The position numbers were made by a program, and so were the translations under genes. 64,000 bases of DNA from Nocardia amikacinitolerans NBRC 108937 (lineage in GTDB: Bacteria; Actinomycetota; Actinomycetes; Mycobacteriales; Mycobacteriaceae). The notes under the pieces were generated by a model. The model saw only the letters and a program-made list of their open reading frames with translations, was not told the DNA's origin and ran no database searches. Of the stretch, positions 38,975-48,608 are shown piece by piece. Every line of letters starts with the position of its first letter. Position 1 is the first letter of the stretch. Location of the stretch: the NCBI RefSeq assembly GCF_001612615.1, contig NZ_BDAU01000006.1:1-64000 (forward strand), written 5' to 3'.

Positions 38975-39121
38975 CACACCCGCGCTGTGCTGTCACCACA
39001 GATCCCGGCACCCCGATTGTCGAATCAGCGCAACCGATCACCTCGCCGCCACTCCATCATGGAGTCGAGCGGAAATCGCAGGCAGGCGCGGCGTAACCCT
39101 AGTCGAAGCGGAGTTGAACGG

Positions 39122-39700
39122 ATGCGGAACATGCGGGTAAACGAGGTCATGCGAAGACCGATCATCGCTGTGCGACACGATGATTCGGTACGCGAGGCGG
39201 CGCTGATGCTCACCGAACTGGGCTACGCGGCGTTGCCCGTTCTCACCCAGGACGACCGCCTCATCGGGGTAGTCACCAGCGGTGACCTGCTGCGGGCCGG
39301 CGAACTCGACGACACCGTCGACGCCGTGATGACCACACCCGCGGTGTCGGTCTCCGACAGCGCAGCACTGGACGAGGTCATGAGGTGGCTGCTAACGCGC
39401 GGACTGCGTAGCCTGCCGGTCATCGACGCAGACGGTCGTGTGGTCGGGATGTTCAGCCGCGGCGACGCGCTACGGATCATGCTCACCCCCGACGATTCAC
39501 TCGCGGCCGACGCTCAGAATCTCCTCGATCAGTACACCGGCCTTCGGCGCTGGCATGTCACCGTCGAAGAAGGCGACGCCAGCATCTCCGGCCGGTTCAC
39601 CGACGAATCCGAACGGCGCATCGCCATCGCCCTGATCCGCACGGTGCCCGGTATCCGTGCCGCGACCGTCGCGACCACACCAGCCGCTGCTGTGCGCTGA
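39122..39700 (+). CDS. CBS-domain pair protein with a C-terminal BON-like segment
   Basis: 192 residues. Two CBS domains: VNEVMRRPIIAVRHDDSVRE with GVVTSGDLLRA, then DAVMTTPAVSVSDSAALDEV with VVGMFSRGDALRIM. The tail WHVTVEEGDASISGRFTDES with TVPGIRAATV resembles a BON domain, giving the CBS-BON arrangement of small adenylate-binding stress proteins (hypoxic response type in mycobacteria). ATG at 39122. It stands alone, 147 bases after the PucR gene. Confidence 0.88.
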   Translation: MRNMRVNEVMRRPIIAVRHDDSVREAALMLTELGYAALPVLTQDDRLIGVVTSGDLLRAGELDDTVDAVMTTPAVSVSDSAALDEVMRWLLTRGLRSLPVIDADGRVVGMFSRGDALRIMLTPDDSLAADAQNLLDQYTGLRRWHVTVEEGDASISGRFTDESERRIAIALIRTVPGIRAATVATTPAAAVR

Positions 39701-39787
39701 CGTCGCGGTTCGGTTGACGACATCGATGGCCGGTTCGGTCAGCGCACTTGGAGGAGGCTGTCGGTCAGTTCCGCTCGCCCGCCACCG

Positions 39788-40762
39788 CTACGCCGTAGTG
39801 ATGTCGCTGGATGTCCGATCCGGGCGCTGGGTGAACGCGGCGCGATACGCACTCGGCGTCAGTCCGGTCCGTCGCGAAAGATGTTGGCGCAGCGAGTCCG
39901 TCGTCGCGAGTCCGCTGAGGCGAGCGACCTGGTCCATCGGCAAGTCGGTCGTTTCCAGCAGCTCCTGAGCCCGGATGACGCGCTGATGGAGCAGCCATTG
40001 CAGGGGGCTGAGGCCGGTTTCCGCATGGAACTTGCGGGTCAAGGTGCGAATACTGGTGCGGGCATGATTCGCGAGGGCGGCGCGGGTGAGTGGCTCGTGC
40101 AGGCGGCCGAGCGCCCAGCTACGGGTCGCCGCCAGCGAGGTACCGGTCTCGGGCGGTAGCGGCGTCCGAATGAACTGGGCTTGTCCGCCTGGTCGCACCG
40201 GCGCGGCGACGACGAGACGGGCGGCCGAGTTGGCCGTCGCGGCGCCGTAGTCGGTGCGCACCAGATGCAGGCACAGATCGATACCCGCGGACAGTCCGGC
40301 GGAGGTCAGGATGTTGCCGTCTTCGACATACAGCACGTCGGGGCGAAGTTCCACCGCGGGGAAACGACTGGAGAATTCGTCGGATTTGGCCCAATAGGTG
40401 GTGGCGCGGCGCCCGTCGAGCAGTCCGGCCTCGGCGAGGACGAAAGCTCCGGTGCAGATCGACGCTATCCGCTTGCCCGCGGCCGCGGAGCGACGAAGCA
40501 CCGCGAGGACGCGCGGATCGATGTCGTCGCGGGCGCCGGTGCCGGTGACGATGACGGTATCGGCGTCCTCGACGGTGTCCAGGCCATGCGGAACCGTGAT
40601 CTCCAGGCTGCCATTGGTGGCGACCGGCCCCGGGCTCGCGGTACAGACGCGCACCCGATAGCCGGGAGCGCCGTCGACCAGCATCTCGCCGAGCACCAGG
40701 TCGGGGATGGACAGGTCGAACGTCGTGGCCGGGGGGACGGCGACAACGGCCACTCGGTGCAT
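39788..40762 (-). CDS. GlxA-family AraC-type transcriptional regulator
   Basis: 324 residues. The N-terminal DJ-1/PfpI-like domain (VAVVAVPPATTFDLSIPDLV, IASICTGAFVLAEAGLLDG with the elbow Cys) joins a C-terminal AraC double helix-turn-helix (TRAALANHARTSIRTLTRKF, LPMDQVARLSGLATTDSLRQ). It probably acts on the divergent epimerase gene; a repeated CGGATCTYT (40775 and 40805, 30 bases apart) in the shared promoter is a candidate binding site. Confidence 0.92.
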   Translation of the reverse strand: MHRVAVVAVPPATTFDLSIPDLVLGEMLVDGAPGYRVRVCTASPGPVATNGSLEITVPHGLDTVEDADTVIVTGTGARDDIDPRVLAVLRRSAAAGKRIASICTGAFVLAEAGLLDGRRATTYWAKSDEFSSRFPAVELRPDVLYVEDGNILTSAGLSAGIDLCLHLVRTDYGAATANSAARLVVAAPVRPGGQAQFIRTPLPPETGTSLAATRSWALGRLHEPLTRAALANHARTSIRTLTRKFHAETGLSPLQWLLHQRVIRAQELLETTDLPMDQVARLSGLATTDSLRQHLSRRTGLTPSAYRAAFTQRPDRTSSDITTA

Positions 40763-40890
40763 GGCCCGAACCTCCGGATCTTTGGCATGTGGGTCACTAT
40801 CGTACGGATCTCTTGTGGCGGAGGCTCATTGGCACGTCGGCGCGACCGTTGCGCCGACGGCCGTTCACACCACCGCGGACCAGGAGAGAT

Positions 40891-41814
40891 ATGTCCTCGC
40901 ACGTCGTCATCGGAGCCGGAGCCACCGGCTCGGCCACTGCCCGTTTGCTCGCCGACTCCGGCGATCGGGTCCGGCTCGTCACCCGCAGCGGCAGCGGGCC
41001 GGTGCACGAGCGGATCGAACGAGTCGCCGCCGATGCCACCGACACCACGCGGCTCACCGAACTGACGCGCGGCGCGGCCACCCTGTTCAATTGCGCCGCA
41101 CCGCCCTACGACCGCTGGCCGACCGACTTCCCTCCGTTGGCCGCCGCGCTGCTGGCAGCGGCCGAGCGCACCGGCGCCGACTACGTCATGCTCGGCAACA
41201 CCTACGGCTACGGCCCGGTGGACGGCCCCGTGACAGCGGAGCTTCCCATGGCCGCATCGAGCGCGAAAGGCTCTGTGCGAGCTCGGATGTGGCACGATGC
41301 GCGCGCCGCCTACGAGGCGGGCCGGGTGCGGGTTACCGAGGTCAGGGCCAACGACTTCCTCGGCGCGCACGCGTATTCGCCCTTCACGCTCATGGTCGGT
41401 GGGCAGGTGCTGGCCGGATCCGCGGCTTGGTGGCCCGGCGATTTCGACGCCCCGCACAGCTGGACCTATACCGGCGACGCGGCGCGCACACTCATCGCCG
41501 CGGCTCGGCACGAGCAGTCCTGGGGTCGCGCCTGGCACGTCCCGTCCAGCTCCGAGGAGTCGGTACGCGAACTGGCAGTGCACCTTGCCGCGGCGGCAGG
41601 CGCGCCGGAGCCGCGCCTGAACCGCATGACGCTCGCCGAGCTCACGGAAATCGGTCGGACCGACTCGGTCATGGCGGAGTTCCCCGAGATGCTGTACCTG
41701 TACGACCGGCCCAACATTCTCGATGCGTCATCGACCACTACGACATTGCATGTCACAGCGACTCCGATCGATGAGGTCCTGGCCGAGATGGCGGCGGTAC
41801 CCGTTGGGCCCTGA
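40891..41814 (+). CDS. NAD(P)-dependent epimerase/dehydratase-family protein
   Basis: 307 residues from ATG at 40891 behind CAGGAGAG. The dinucleotide site VVIGAGATGSATARLL has GxGxxG spacing, and the mid-chain MLGNTYGYGP takes the place of the SDR Ser/Tyr region; the YxxxK is not clear, as in many atypical extended SDRs. The segment VTEVRANDFLGAHAYSPFT and the later HSWTYTGDAARTL match actinobacterial NAD-dependent epimerases of unknown substrate. Divergent from the GlxA-type regulator. Confidence 0.87.
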   Translation: MSSHVVIGAGATGSATARLLADSGDRVRLVTRSGSGPVHERIERVAADATDTTRLTELTRGAATLFNCAAPPYDRWPTDFPPLAAALLAAAERTGADYVMLGNTYGYGPVDGPVTAELPMAASSAKGSVRARMWHDARAAYEAGRVRVTEVRANDFLGAHAYSPFTLMVGGQVLAGSAAWWPGDFDAPHSWTYTGDAARTLIAAARHEQSWGRAWHVPSSSEESVRELAVHLAAAAGAPEPRLNRMTLAELTEIGRTDSVMAEFPEMLYLYDRPNILDASSTTTTLHVTATPIDEVLAEMAAVPVGP

Positions 41815-41838
41815 TTCGCCATCCCGTAACATCGAACG

Positions 41839-42010
41839 TCAAGCGGCAGCGTTCTGCCGGGCCATGGTTGCTGCGGCTTGGTCGAGTGCGTCGTCGCAGT
41901 GGGGGAACAGGCGGCGGATGCCGCCGTGGGTTGGGGAGGTCGCCGTGCCAGCGGGGGATGACGTGGATGTGAAGGTGGGCGATGCTGCGTCCGGCGACTT
42001 CGCCGTCGTT
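41839..42010 (-). pseudogene. Remnant of a HIT-family hydrolase
   Basis: On the minus strand the frame reads INDGEVAGRSIAHLHIHVIP, which includes the HxHxH histidine triad, then RWHGDLPNP. A frameshift near 41925-41930 moves the rest (GGIRRLFPHCDDALDQAAAT) to another frame. The N-terminal half of the domain is missing. It lies in the 460-base gap between the epimerase and def. Confidence 0.8.
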
Positions 42011-42139
42011 GATTTGGCCTGCTTCTTCGGCTTGGCGGCACCCCGAAGGTGCCGCCCCACCGTTGGTTACTCCTCTAATCGGCGGCTGAGCAGGGGGTTC
42101 AGGGTGGTCGCGGATCGCCGGCCAGCCCTTTCCGGGCGG

Positions 42140-42169
42140 CCGGGCGGGGGGTATGAACACCCCGCCCGG
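42140..42169. terminator. GC hairpin upstream of def
   Basis: Arms CCGGGCGGGGGGT (42140-42152) and ACACCCCGCCCGG (42157-42169) pair over 13 positions with one mismatch and loop ATGA. No T tract. It may insulate def-fmt from upstream reads or be left from the decayed HIT gene. Confidence 0.55.
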
Positions 42170-42278
42170 TCCGCATGTGAGTTGTACCAGGTCGGGGGCG
42201 TGGTGTTGGGGAGATCGGGGTGATCGGGGCCGCTCTCTAGAATGAGACGACCGCATTCGTCCGCTTCCGGGAGCCGCC

Positions 42279-42836
42279 GTGACCATTCAGCCCGTTCGCC
42301 TGTTCGGCGATCCGATTCTGCGCGCCCGTGCGGCGGAGGTCACCGAATTCGATCGTGAGCTGCGCCAGCTGGTCGCGGACCTGACCGACACCATGCACGA
42401 CGACGGCGGTGTCGGCATGGCCGCGCCGCAGATCGGCGTGGGGCTGCGGGTGTTCGTCTACGACACCGGCGACGCCGCGGGGCACCTGGTGAACCCGACC
42501 TACACGGTGGTTGGCGACGAGGAACAGGTCGGTCCCGAGGGCTGCCTGTCCATTCCCGGACTGCGCTACGACACCCGTCGCGCGCTGCGGGTACGGGCCT
42601 CCGGTGTCGACATGCACGGCAATCCCGTCGAGTTCGACGCGGAGAAACTGCTGGCGCGCTGCGTGCAGCACGAGACCGATCACCTCGACGGCGTGCTGTT
42701 CATCGACCGGCTCGACCCCGCGTCCCGCAAGGAGGCGATGCGCACGATCCGGGAATCCGACTGGTTCAACGCGGGTGTCACCGTGCGCGAGTCGCGCGGC
42801 GCCGGTCAGGCCGGACCGTTCGGACGGGGCCGCTGA
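42279..42836 (+). CDS. def: Peptide deformylase
   Basis: 185 residues from GTG at 42279. All three family motifs are present: [18 protein letters not shown] (metal Cys) and QHETDHLDG (HExxH-type metal His pair, here HETDH). It removes the formyl group from new proteins. Its stop overlaps the fmt ATG (TGATG), coupling deformylation and formylation enzymes. In the M. tuberculosis gene order def is elsewhere, but the def-fmt pairing is widespread in bacteria. Confidence 0.96.
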   Translation: MTIQPVRLFGDPILRARAAEVTEFDRELRQLVADLTDTMHDDGGVGMAAPQIGVGLRVFVYDTGDAAGHLVNPTYTVVGDEEQVGPEGCLSIPGLRYDTRRALRVRASGVDMHGNPVEFDAEKLLARCVQHETDHLDGVLFIDRLDPASRKEAMRTIRESDWFNAGVTVRESRGAGQAGPFGRGR

Positions 42837-43759
42837 TGCGCGTCGTCTTCGCGGGCACCCCCGAACCCGCCGTACCCTCGCTGCGCAGGCTCATCGAGTC
42901 GGAACGCCACGAGGTGGTCGCGGTGGTGACCAGGCCCGACGCCGTCGCGGGCCGCGGCCGCAAGGTGACGCGGTCGCCGATCGCCACGCTGGCCGACGAG
43001 CACGACATCCCCGTGCTCACCCCGCGCCGCCCAAGCGAACCCGAATTCGTCGAGCAGCTCACCGAATTGGCGCCCGACTGCTGTCCGGTGGTGGCCTACG
43101 GCGCGCTGTTGCCGCAGCGGGTGCTCGACATCCCGCGCTTCGGCTGGATCAATCTGCACTTCTCGCTGCTGCCCGCGTGGCGTGGCGCGGCGCCGGTGCA
43201 GGCCGCCATCGACGCGGGTGACGAGATCACCGGCGCGTCCACCTTCCAGATCGAGGCGGGTCTGGACACCGGGCCCGTCTTCGGCGTGGTCACCGAGAAG
43301 ATCGCGCTGACCGACACCGCGGGCACGCTGCTCGCCAAGCTCGCCGAAACCGGTGCCCACCTGCTGGCCACCACCTTGGACGGCGTGGAAGACGGCACCC
43401 TGCACGCCGTGCCGCAGTCGACGGACGGCGTCTCGTACGCGCCGAAGGTGGCCGCGGAAGACGGTCACATCCGCTGGGATCTGCCAGCGCTCGCCATCAG
43501 CAGGCGCATCCGCGCCGTCACCCCCGCGCCCGGCGCCTGGACGGAGGTGAACGGCACCCGCCTCAAGCTCGGCCCCGTCGAGATGGTGGAGGAGGTGCTG
43601 CCCGAACGCGTCATCGAGGTGCGCAAGACCGGCGTCTTCGTCGGCACCGCGACCACCGCCGTGCGCTTGAATCAGGTGCAGCCGCAAGGTAAGCGGATGA
43701 TGGCGGCCCTCGACTGGGCGCGCGGCGCCCGTCTGCAGCCCGGCGCGGTGGTCGAATGA
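42836..43759 (+). CDS. fmt: Methionyl-tRNA formyltransferase
   Basis: 307 residues. [14 protein letters not shown] at the start, the formyl-transfer site [16 protein letters not shown], and DTGPVF are the family hallmarks; the C-terminal OB-like domain contains [15 protein letters not shown]. It formylates initiator Met-tRNA using 10-formyl-THF. Overlaps def at the 5' end and rsmB (ATGA) at the 3' end. Confidence 0.97.
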   Translation: MRVVFAGTPEPAVPSLRRLIESERHEVVAVVTRPDAVAGRGRKVTRSPIATLADEHDIPVLTPRRPSEPEFVEQLTELAPDCCPVVAYGALLPQRVLDIPRFGWINLHFSLLPAWRGAAPVQAAIDAGDEITGASTFQIEAGLDTGPVFGVVTEKIALTDTAGTLLAKLAETGAHLLATTLDGVEDGTLHAVPQSTDGVSYAPKVAAEDGHIRWDLPALAISRRIRAVTPAPGAWTEVNGTRLKLGPVEMVEEVLPERVIEVRKTGVFVGTATTAVRLNQVQPQGKRMMAALDWARGARLQPGAVVE

Positions 43760-46050
43760 GCCCCGCGGATCGCCCGCGCAAATCCGACGACGTCGACGGC
43801 GGGTGGGCCAAACGCGCCGCCCGCAAGCAGGAGGCCCGGCGCGACGCCGCGTCGGGGAAGCCGGCCGATCGCGACTCGGCCGGAACCCGCGGCGGGCAAC
43901 GGAAGCCGGAGTCCCGCAAGCCGTTCCGTTCCGATCGGGAGGCGACGGGCTATCGGGGACAGGCCGACCGCCGCTTCGAGGGCACACCGCGGCGGACGGA
44001 GAAACCGGGAGGCGATCGCGAATCCGGTTACGGCGCAGGGCGTTCCGAGTCGGGACGGTCCGGCTACGGTCGCACCGATCGGTCGGCGCAGGCACCCGGC
44101 GGCAAGGGCGGCCGAGCTTGGGACGACAAGCGGACGGGACGGCCCGAAGGTCGTAAGTCCGGCGCGGACGACTTCGGTCGTCGCGGAACTTCGGAGACCG
44201 GCTCGTCGTACGGCGGCCGCCGGTCGAGCGACGCCACGGGCCGCTCCAGCGAGGGATACCGGTCCGCCGCCGAATCCGGTCGGCGAGGAGCCGAATCCGG
44301 TTCGGCGTCCTATGGCGATCGCCGGTCGAGCGGTGCTGAGCGCGGATACAGATCTGGTGCCGAGGCTGGTGGTCGTCGAGGGTCCGAATCCGGTTCGGCG
44401 GCCTATAGTGATCGCCGATCAGGCGGTGCCGATCGCGGATACAAGTACGGTGCTGACGCCGCTGGTCGCCGGGGGTCCGACAGCGGCTCGGCGTCCCATG
44501 GTGATCGCCGGTCGGGTGGTGCCGAGCGCGGATTCAAATCCGACGCCTCCGGCCGCCGTGGCTCGGACACCAGCTCGGGGTCGCACGGCAGGCGCGCGGG
44601 CGATGCCGTGGGCGGACGCCCCGAACAGTCGACGAGCGCACAGCGAGCCGGGCGGAGCACGGCGAAACCCGTTGGGGCGGAGAAGGTTACTTCTAGCAAG
44701 CGCGCCCGGCGGGCCGGTTCCGTCGACCCCGCCCGCGAGGTCGCGCTCGAGGTGCTGCGCGCGGTTCGCGAGCGCGACGCGTACGCGAATCTCGTGCTGC
44801 CCGGCCTGCTTCGCGACCGGCGCGTCTCCGGACGGGACGCCGCGCTGGCGACCGAGCTGGCCTACGGCGCCTGCCGGACCCAGGGCCTGCTCGACGCGGT
44901 GATCGCGCACGGTGCGGGCCGGTCGGTCGAGGAGATCGACGGACCGCTGCTCGACGTGCTGCGGCTCGGCGTCTACCAGCTGCTGCGCACCCGCATCGGC
45001 GCGCACGCCGCGGTAGACACCTCCGTGGCACTGGCGAGGGCCGAATTCGGCACGGGCAAGTCCGGTTTCGTGAACGCCGTGCTGCGGCGCGCGGGGGAGA
45101 AGACCACCGAGGAATGGGTCGAGGCGCTGGCGCCGGAGGATCCGGTGGGACGGCTGGCCTTCGAGTACGCGCACCCGGCGTGGATCGCCCAAGCGTTCGC
45201 CGACGCGCTCGGCGCCCGCGCGGGCGAACTGCGCGACCTGCTCGCCGCCGACGACGACCGGCCCGTCGTGCACCTGGTCGCCCGGCCGGGTGAGATCACC
45301 GCCGAGGAGCTGGCGCTCGTCACCGGCGGCGAAGAGGGGCGCTGGTCGCCCTACGCGGTCTACCTCGAGGGCGGTGACCCGGGCAAGCTGGAGCCGGTGC
45401 GCGAGGGCATGGCCGCCGTGCAGGACGAGGGCAGCCAGCTCGTCGCGCTGAGCCTGACCCGGGCCCCGCTGGAGGGTCCAGACGGTGGCCGCTGGCTCGA
45501 CCTGTGCGCGGGTCCGGGCGGCAAGGCCGCGCTGCTCGGCGCGCTCGCGGCGATCGACCGCTTCCAGGTGGACGCCGTAGAACCCGCGGAACACCGCGCC
45601 GAACTGGTGCGCAAGGCCACCCACGACCTACCCGTGCGAGTGCACGTCGTCGACGGCCGCGACAGCGGACTCGAGCCCGGCTACGACCGCATCCTGGTCG
45701 ACGCCCCGTGCACCGGCCTAGGCGCACTGCGGCGCAGGCCGGAGGCGCGCTGGCGGCGCAGCCCCGCCGACGTCCGCGACCTCGTCGTGCTGCAACGCGA
45801 ATTGCTCACCGCGGCATGGGATCTGGTCCGCCCCGGCGGCGTGGTGGTCTACTCGACCTGCTCGCCGCACCTGGCCGAGACCGTATCGATCGTGGCCGAC
45901 CACGTCCGCCGCACGGGCGCGATCGAACTCGACACCCGCGACCTGCTCCCCGGCGTCACCGACGTCGGCGACGGTCCGGCCGCCCAACTGTGGCCGCACC
46001 GCCACGGCACCGACGCCATGTTCATGGCGGCGCTGCGCAAACCGAGCTGA
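43756..46050 (+). CDS. rsmB: 16S rRNA m5C967 methyltransferase RsmB with a long repetitive N-terminal extension
   Basis: 764 residues; the family usually has about 430-460. Residues 1-~315 are low complexity (G, S, R, D rich), including 31-residue tandem repeats. The NusB-like domain starts near residue 319 ([20 protein letters not shown]). The methyltransferase part has the AdoMet motif [17 protein letters not shown], motif [22 protein letters not shown], and the catalytic Cys in [13 protein letters not shown] at 43756 overlaps fmt. A shorter internal start is possible, but none has a clearly better ribosome binding site. Confidence 0.93.
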   Translation: MSPADRPRKSDDVDGGWAKRAARKQEARRDAASGKPADRDSAGTRGGQRKPESRKPFRSDREATGYRGQADRRFEGTPRRTEKPGGDRESGYGAGRSESGRSGYGRTDRSAQAPGGKGGRAWDDKRTGRPEGRKSGADDFGRRGTSETGSSYGGRRSSDATGRSSEGYRSAAESGRRGAESGSASYGDRRSSGAERGYRSGAEAGGRRGSESGSAAYSDRRSGGADRGYKYGADAAGRRGSDSGSASHGDRRSGGAERGFKSDASGRRGSDTSSGSHGRRAGDAVGGRPEQSTSAQRAGRSTAKPVGAEKVTSSKRARRAGSVDPAREVALEVLRAVRERDAYANLVLPGLLRDRRVSGRDAALATELAYGACRTQGLLDAVIAHGAGRSVEEIDGPLLDVLRLGVYQLLRTRIGAHAAVDTSVALARAEFGTGKSGFVNAVLRRAGEKTTEEWVEALAPEDPVGRLAFEYAHPAWIAQAFADALGARAGELRDLLAADDDRPVVHLVARPGEITAEELALVTGGEEGRWSPYAVYLEGGDPGKLEPVREGMAAVQDEGSQLVALSLTRAPLEGPDGGRWLDLCAGPGGKAALLGALAAIDRFQVDAVEPAEHRAELVRKATHDLPVRVHVVDGRDSGLEPGYDRILVDAPCTGLGALRRRPEARWRRSPADVRDLVVLQRELLTAAWDLVRPGGVVVYSTCSPHLAETVSIVADHVRRTGAIELDTRDLLPGVTDVGDGPAAQLWPHRHGTDAMFMAALRKPS
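44281..44600 (+). repeat. 93-bp tandem repeats inside rsmB
   Basis: Units start at 44281, 44374, 44467 and (partial) 44554: two exact 93-base steps, then 87. Each encodes GRRGxxSGSAxxxDRRSxGA followed by (D/E)RGYxxGA. The protein repeat is in frame, so unit changes would keep RsmB readable. Confidence 0.85.
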
Positions 46051-46092
46051 TCGTCGGCCGAGTCGGTCGAACGAGCTGCGGCCGTCCGTTCA

Positions 46093-46180
46093 ATCGGCTC
46101 GGCGACGCCAGCGGATCGGCTCGGCGACGTCCGCGATCGGCTCGGCGACGTCCGCGATCGGCTCGGCGACGCCAGCGACC
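46093..46180. repeat. 21-base tandem repeats downstream of rsmB
   Basis: Four units ATCGGCTCGGCGACG + TCCGCG or CCAGCGG begin at 46093, 46115, 46136 and 46157. They lie in an 800-base gap (46051-46852) without a supported gene. Confidence 0.8.
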
Positions 46181-46470
46181 GGCCGCCAGGCAACCGAGGC
46201 CGCAGCACGATCCCGGGCCGTGTCGCCCCGCTCCGATACCGCACGGTGCCCGGAAGCTGCCGCGCCGCGCGATTGTGGCCGCATCCTGCGGCTCGACGCC
46301 GCGTCCGTAGTCACCTTGGGCGAGCCGGGCCGAGGTCGGCCAGCCCGCCGGGCGACTGCCCACGCCACGGCGGTCGCGGGTCGAGTCGTGCTGCCCGCTT
46401 CGGCCTGCGCGGGGCCTGGTGCCCGGCGAGAGGCACGGTGTCCCGGCGAAGCCCGGTCGCCACAGCGCCC

Positions 46471-46618
46471 CCGCCGCCCGGGCCGTGGCTGCGTCGTCCC
46501 CGCCGCCCAGGCTGTGGCTGCGTCGTCCCCGCCGCGCGGGCTGTGGCTGCATCGCCCCGCTGCGCGGGCTGTGGCTGCGTCGCCCCGCTGCGCGGGTTGT
46601 GGCTGCATCGCCACCGCG
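46471..46618. repeat. 28-30-base tandem repeats in the rsmB-YjbR gap
   Basis: Five units of the type GCCGCGCGGGCTGTGGCTGC + RTCGCCCC (starts 46471, 46501, 46531, 46561, 46589). The open frames across them on both strands are products of the GC bias and not genes. The rest of 46051-46852 shows nothing recognisable. Confidence 0.75.
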
Positions 46619-46852
46619 TCGGCACCATTTCGTCCGCCGCCCTGCGCAGGTAGAGAGGCGGGTCGGCTGGTTTGCGCAGGGACGATCCGCGACCGGCAGC
46701 CAGCTCGTGGTGGCCGCGGCACGCTAGTCCCGAGGTGAGCGGTGGTGCCCCGCATCGACTGGCGGGAACGGTACGGAGGCGGGTCCCCGCGCCGAGCCGG
46801 TCGGTTCCATCCGTCCAATCCATCGCGCCGCGCCGCCGCGCACACTGGTCCC

Positions 46853-47197
46853 ATGACCCTGACGTGGCAAGACGTGGTGGCGATGGCGACCGAGCTCCCT
46901 GCGGTGGAGGAATCGACCTGGTGGCGCAGCCCCGGGTTGAAGGTCGGCGGCAAGGGGTTCGCGCGGCTGCGCTCGGAGGCCGAGGGCGGGCTGGCGCTGC
47001 TGTGCGAGATGGTGGAGAAGGAGGCGTTGCTCGCCTCGGGCGATCCCGCCTTCTACACCACGCCGCACTACGACGGGTATCCGTACATCCTCATCGATCT
47101 CGACCGGGTCGCGCCGGATCAATTGCGCGAACTGATCGATGCCGCCTGGTGGCTCTCGGCGCCCGCGAAGATCCGCAAACAGCGCGCGGCGGGCTGA
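46853..47197 (+). CDS. MmcQ/YjbR-family protein
   Basis: 114 residues, ATG at 46853. [20 protein letters not shown] and [20 protein letters not shown] fit the YjbR (CyaY-like fold) family, small putative DNA-binding or chaperone proteins of unknown function. The C-terminal [17 protein letters not shown] is the usual end. It is convergent with sigF, 4 bases apart, without a clear terminator. Confidence 0.85.
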   Translation: MTLTWQDVVAMATELPAVEESTWWRSPGLKVGGKGFARLRSEAEGGLALLCEMVEKEALLASGDPAFYTTPHYDGYPYILIDLDRVAPDQLRELIDAAWWLSAPAKIRKQRAAG

Positions 47198-47201
47198 CCG
47201 G

Positions 47202-48062
47202 TCAGTCCCGGCTCGACAGCTCCCGCAGGCGGGCAAGGGTTTTCGCGAGAATCCGGGAGACGTGCATCTGGGAGATGCCCATCTGCTTGGCGATCTGGGT
47301 CTGCGTCATGGATTCGAAGAACCGCATGGTGAGGATCCGGCGTTCGCGCTCCGGCAGCCCGGCGAGCAGCGGCCGGATGGCGACGTACTCCTCGACCCGG
47401 TCGAACTGGGATTCCTCCTCGCCGAGCGTGTCCAGCAGCGAGGCGTCGGTGTCACGGCCGAGCGCCGCCGCGTCGATGGAGCTCGGCTGATAGGCGTTGC
47501 CCGCGATGACGGCCTGGGTCACCTCGTCGGGATCCACGTCGAGCTCGGCCGCGATCTCCTTGGCGGTGGGGGAGCGGCCGAGGGTTTGCGACAGGGTGTC
47601 GATGGCCGCGCCGATGCGCAGGTGGGTTTCCTTGACCCGCCGCGGCACTCGCATGGCCCAGGTGTTGTCGCGGAAATAGCGGCGGACCTCGCCCATGATG
47701 GTCGGCACCGCGAACGACAGGAAGTTCGATCCACGCGAGACGTCGAAGCGGTCCACCGCGTGCACCAGCCCGACCCGCGCGACCTGGGTGAGGTCGTCGA
47801 ACGGTTCGCCGCGGCCGCTGAACTTGCGCGCGATGTGGTCGGCGAGCGGGATGCAGCGGCTGATCAACTCGGCGCGCGTCGCGGCGTGCTCGGCCGTGCC
47901 GTGCTCGCATCCGGCCAGCCGCTCGAACAGCGCGTTCAGATCGTCGTAACCGGTGACCGACCCCGCCTCGGCGACGGCCTCCGCGTCCTCGGCGGCGTCG
48001 GTGGGCTCGGATTCGGCGTCCTCATCACGTTCCTGGTCGAACACGGTGTCCTCGTCCGCCAC
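47202..48062 (-). CDS. sigF: SigF/SigB-family alternative sigma factor
   Basis: 286 residues, GTG start at 48062. An acidic N-terminal stretch (~40 residues) is followed by region 2 ([53 protein letters not shown]), region 3 ([20 protein letters not shown]) and region 4 ([39 protein letters not shown]). This is the general-stress sigma group controlled by anti-sigma partners. Its start overlaps the stop of rsbW (TAGTG). Confidence 0.95.
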   Translation of the reverse strand: MADEDTVFDQERDEDAESEPTDAAEDAEAVAEAGSVTGYDDLNALFERLAGCEHGTAEHAATRAELISRCIPLADHIARKFSGRGEPFDDLTQVARVGLVHAVDRFDVSRGSNFLSFAVPTIMGEVRRYFRDNTWAMRVPRRVKETHLRIGAAIDTLSQTLGRSPTAKEIAAELDVDPDEVTQAVIAGNAYQPSSIDAAALGRDTDASLLDTLGEEESQFDRVEEYVAIRPLLAGLPERERRILTMRFFESMTQTQIAKQMGISQMHVSRILAKTLARLRELSSRD

Positions 48063-48484
48063 TACGCCTTCCCCCGGACCCGACGGAACTCCACCGTCGT
48101 CGGATATCCGGAGACCGCCGAATCGTACGAATCCTGTGTCGCCTCCACCGAGTCGGTGAGCGTGCGCAGCACATGCCAGCCGAAGCTGCGCTGGTCGGGC
48201 ATCCCTTCGGACCCGGCGACCCCGGTGACCTCCACCCGTAGTTCGGTCTCACCGATGGTGAACCGGCAGTCCAGGCTGGTGCCGGGCGCGGCGAGCGCGA
48301 TGAGGGTCGAGCACACCTCGTCGACGGCCAACCGGATGTCGGCCACTTCGTCCAGGGTGAAATCGCTGAGTAGCACGAGAGTTTCGGCGAGCCCGCGCAC
48401 GATGGGCAGCTGTGTGACCGATGCGGCCACCCGAATCTCCACCGGGGTGCTGTACAGCCCCTGTTCCGCCGAAATGTTGATCAC
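48062..48484 (-). CDS. rsbW: Anti-sigma factor, RsbW/UsfX type (GHKL ATPase-like)
   Basis: 140 residues from GTG at 48484 ([19 protein letters not shown]). The HATPase fold is shown by [20 protein letters not shown] (N box) and [20 protein letters not shown]. It should hold SigF inactive in the cytoplasm until an anti-anti-sigma factor releases it; no such factor is encoded beside it. It is translationally coupled to sigF. An in-frame start at 48625 is unlikely because it would cross the probable promoter. Confidence 0.92.
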   Translation of the reverse strand: MINISAEQGLYSTPVEIRVAASVTQLPIVRGLAETLVLLSDFTLDEVADIRLAVDEVCSTLIALAAPGTSLDCRFTIGETELRVEVTGVAGSEGMPDQRSFGWHVLRTLTDSVEATQDSYDSAVSGYPTTVEFRRVRGKA

Positions 48485-48495
48485 TCTGCCCAGGC

Positions 48496-48520
48496 TACCC
48501 ACTGAAGGCCGCCCACAATC
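48496..48520 (-). promoter_or_regulatory. Candidate SigF-dependent autoregulatory promoter
   Basis: On the minus strand GATT (48520-48517) and GGGTA (48500-48496) are 16 bases apart, close to the SigF consensus GTTT-N15-17-GGGTA. Transcription would start about 4-5 bases before the rsbW GTG at 48484, giving an almost leaderless mRNA. Confidence 0.5.
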
Positions 48521-48608
48521 AACGATTCCCTGGGGTACGGCCTGTGATCTCGGCTCGGTACACTGCCGGGCTGTGTCCTCTCCGACGTTTTCCCGCCCTG
48601 GCCAGCCG

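Noticed and set aside
46220..46740. Plus- and minus-strand frames of 130-170 codons in the rsmB-YjbR gap
   Set aside because: They arise from tandem repeats in GC-rich DNA; the translations have no domains and every frame is open.
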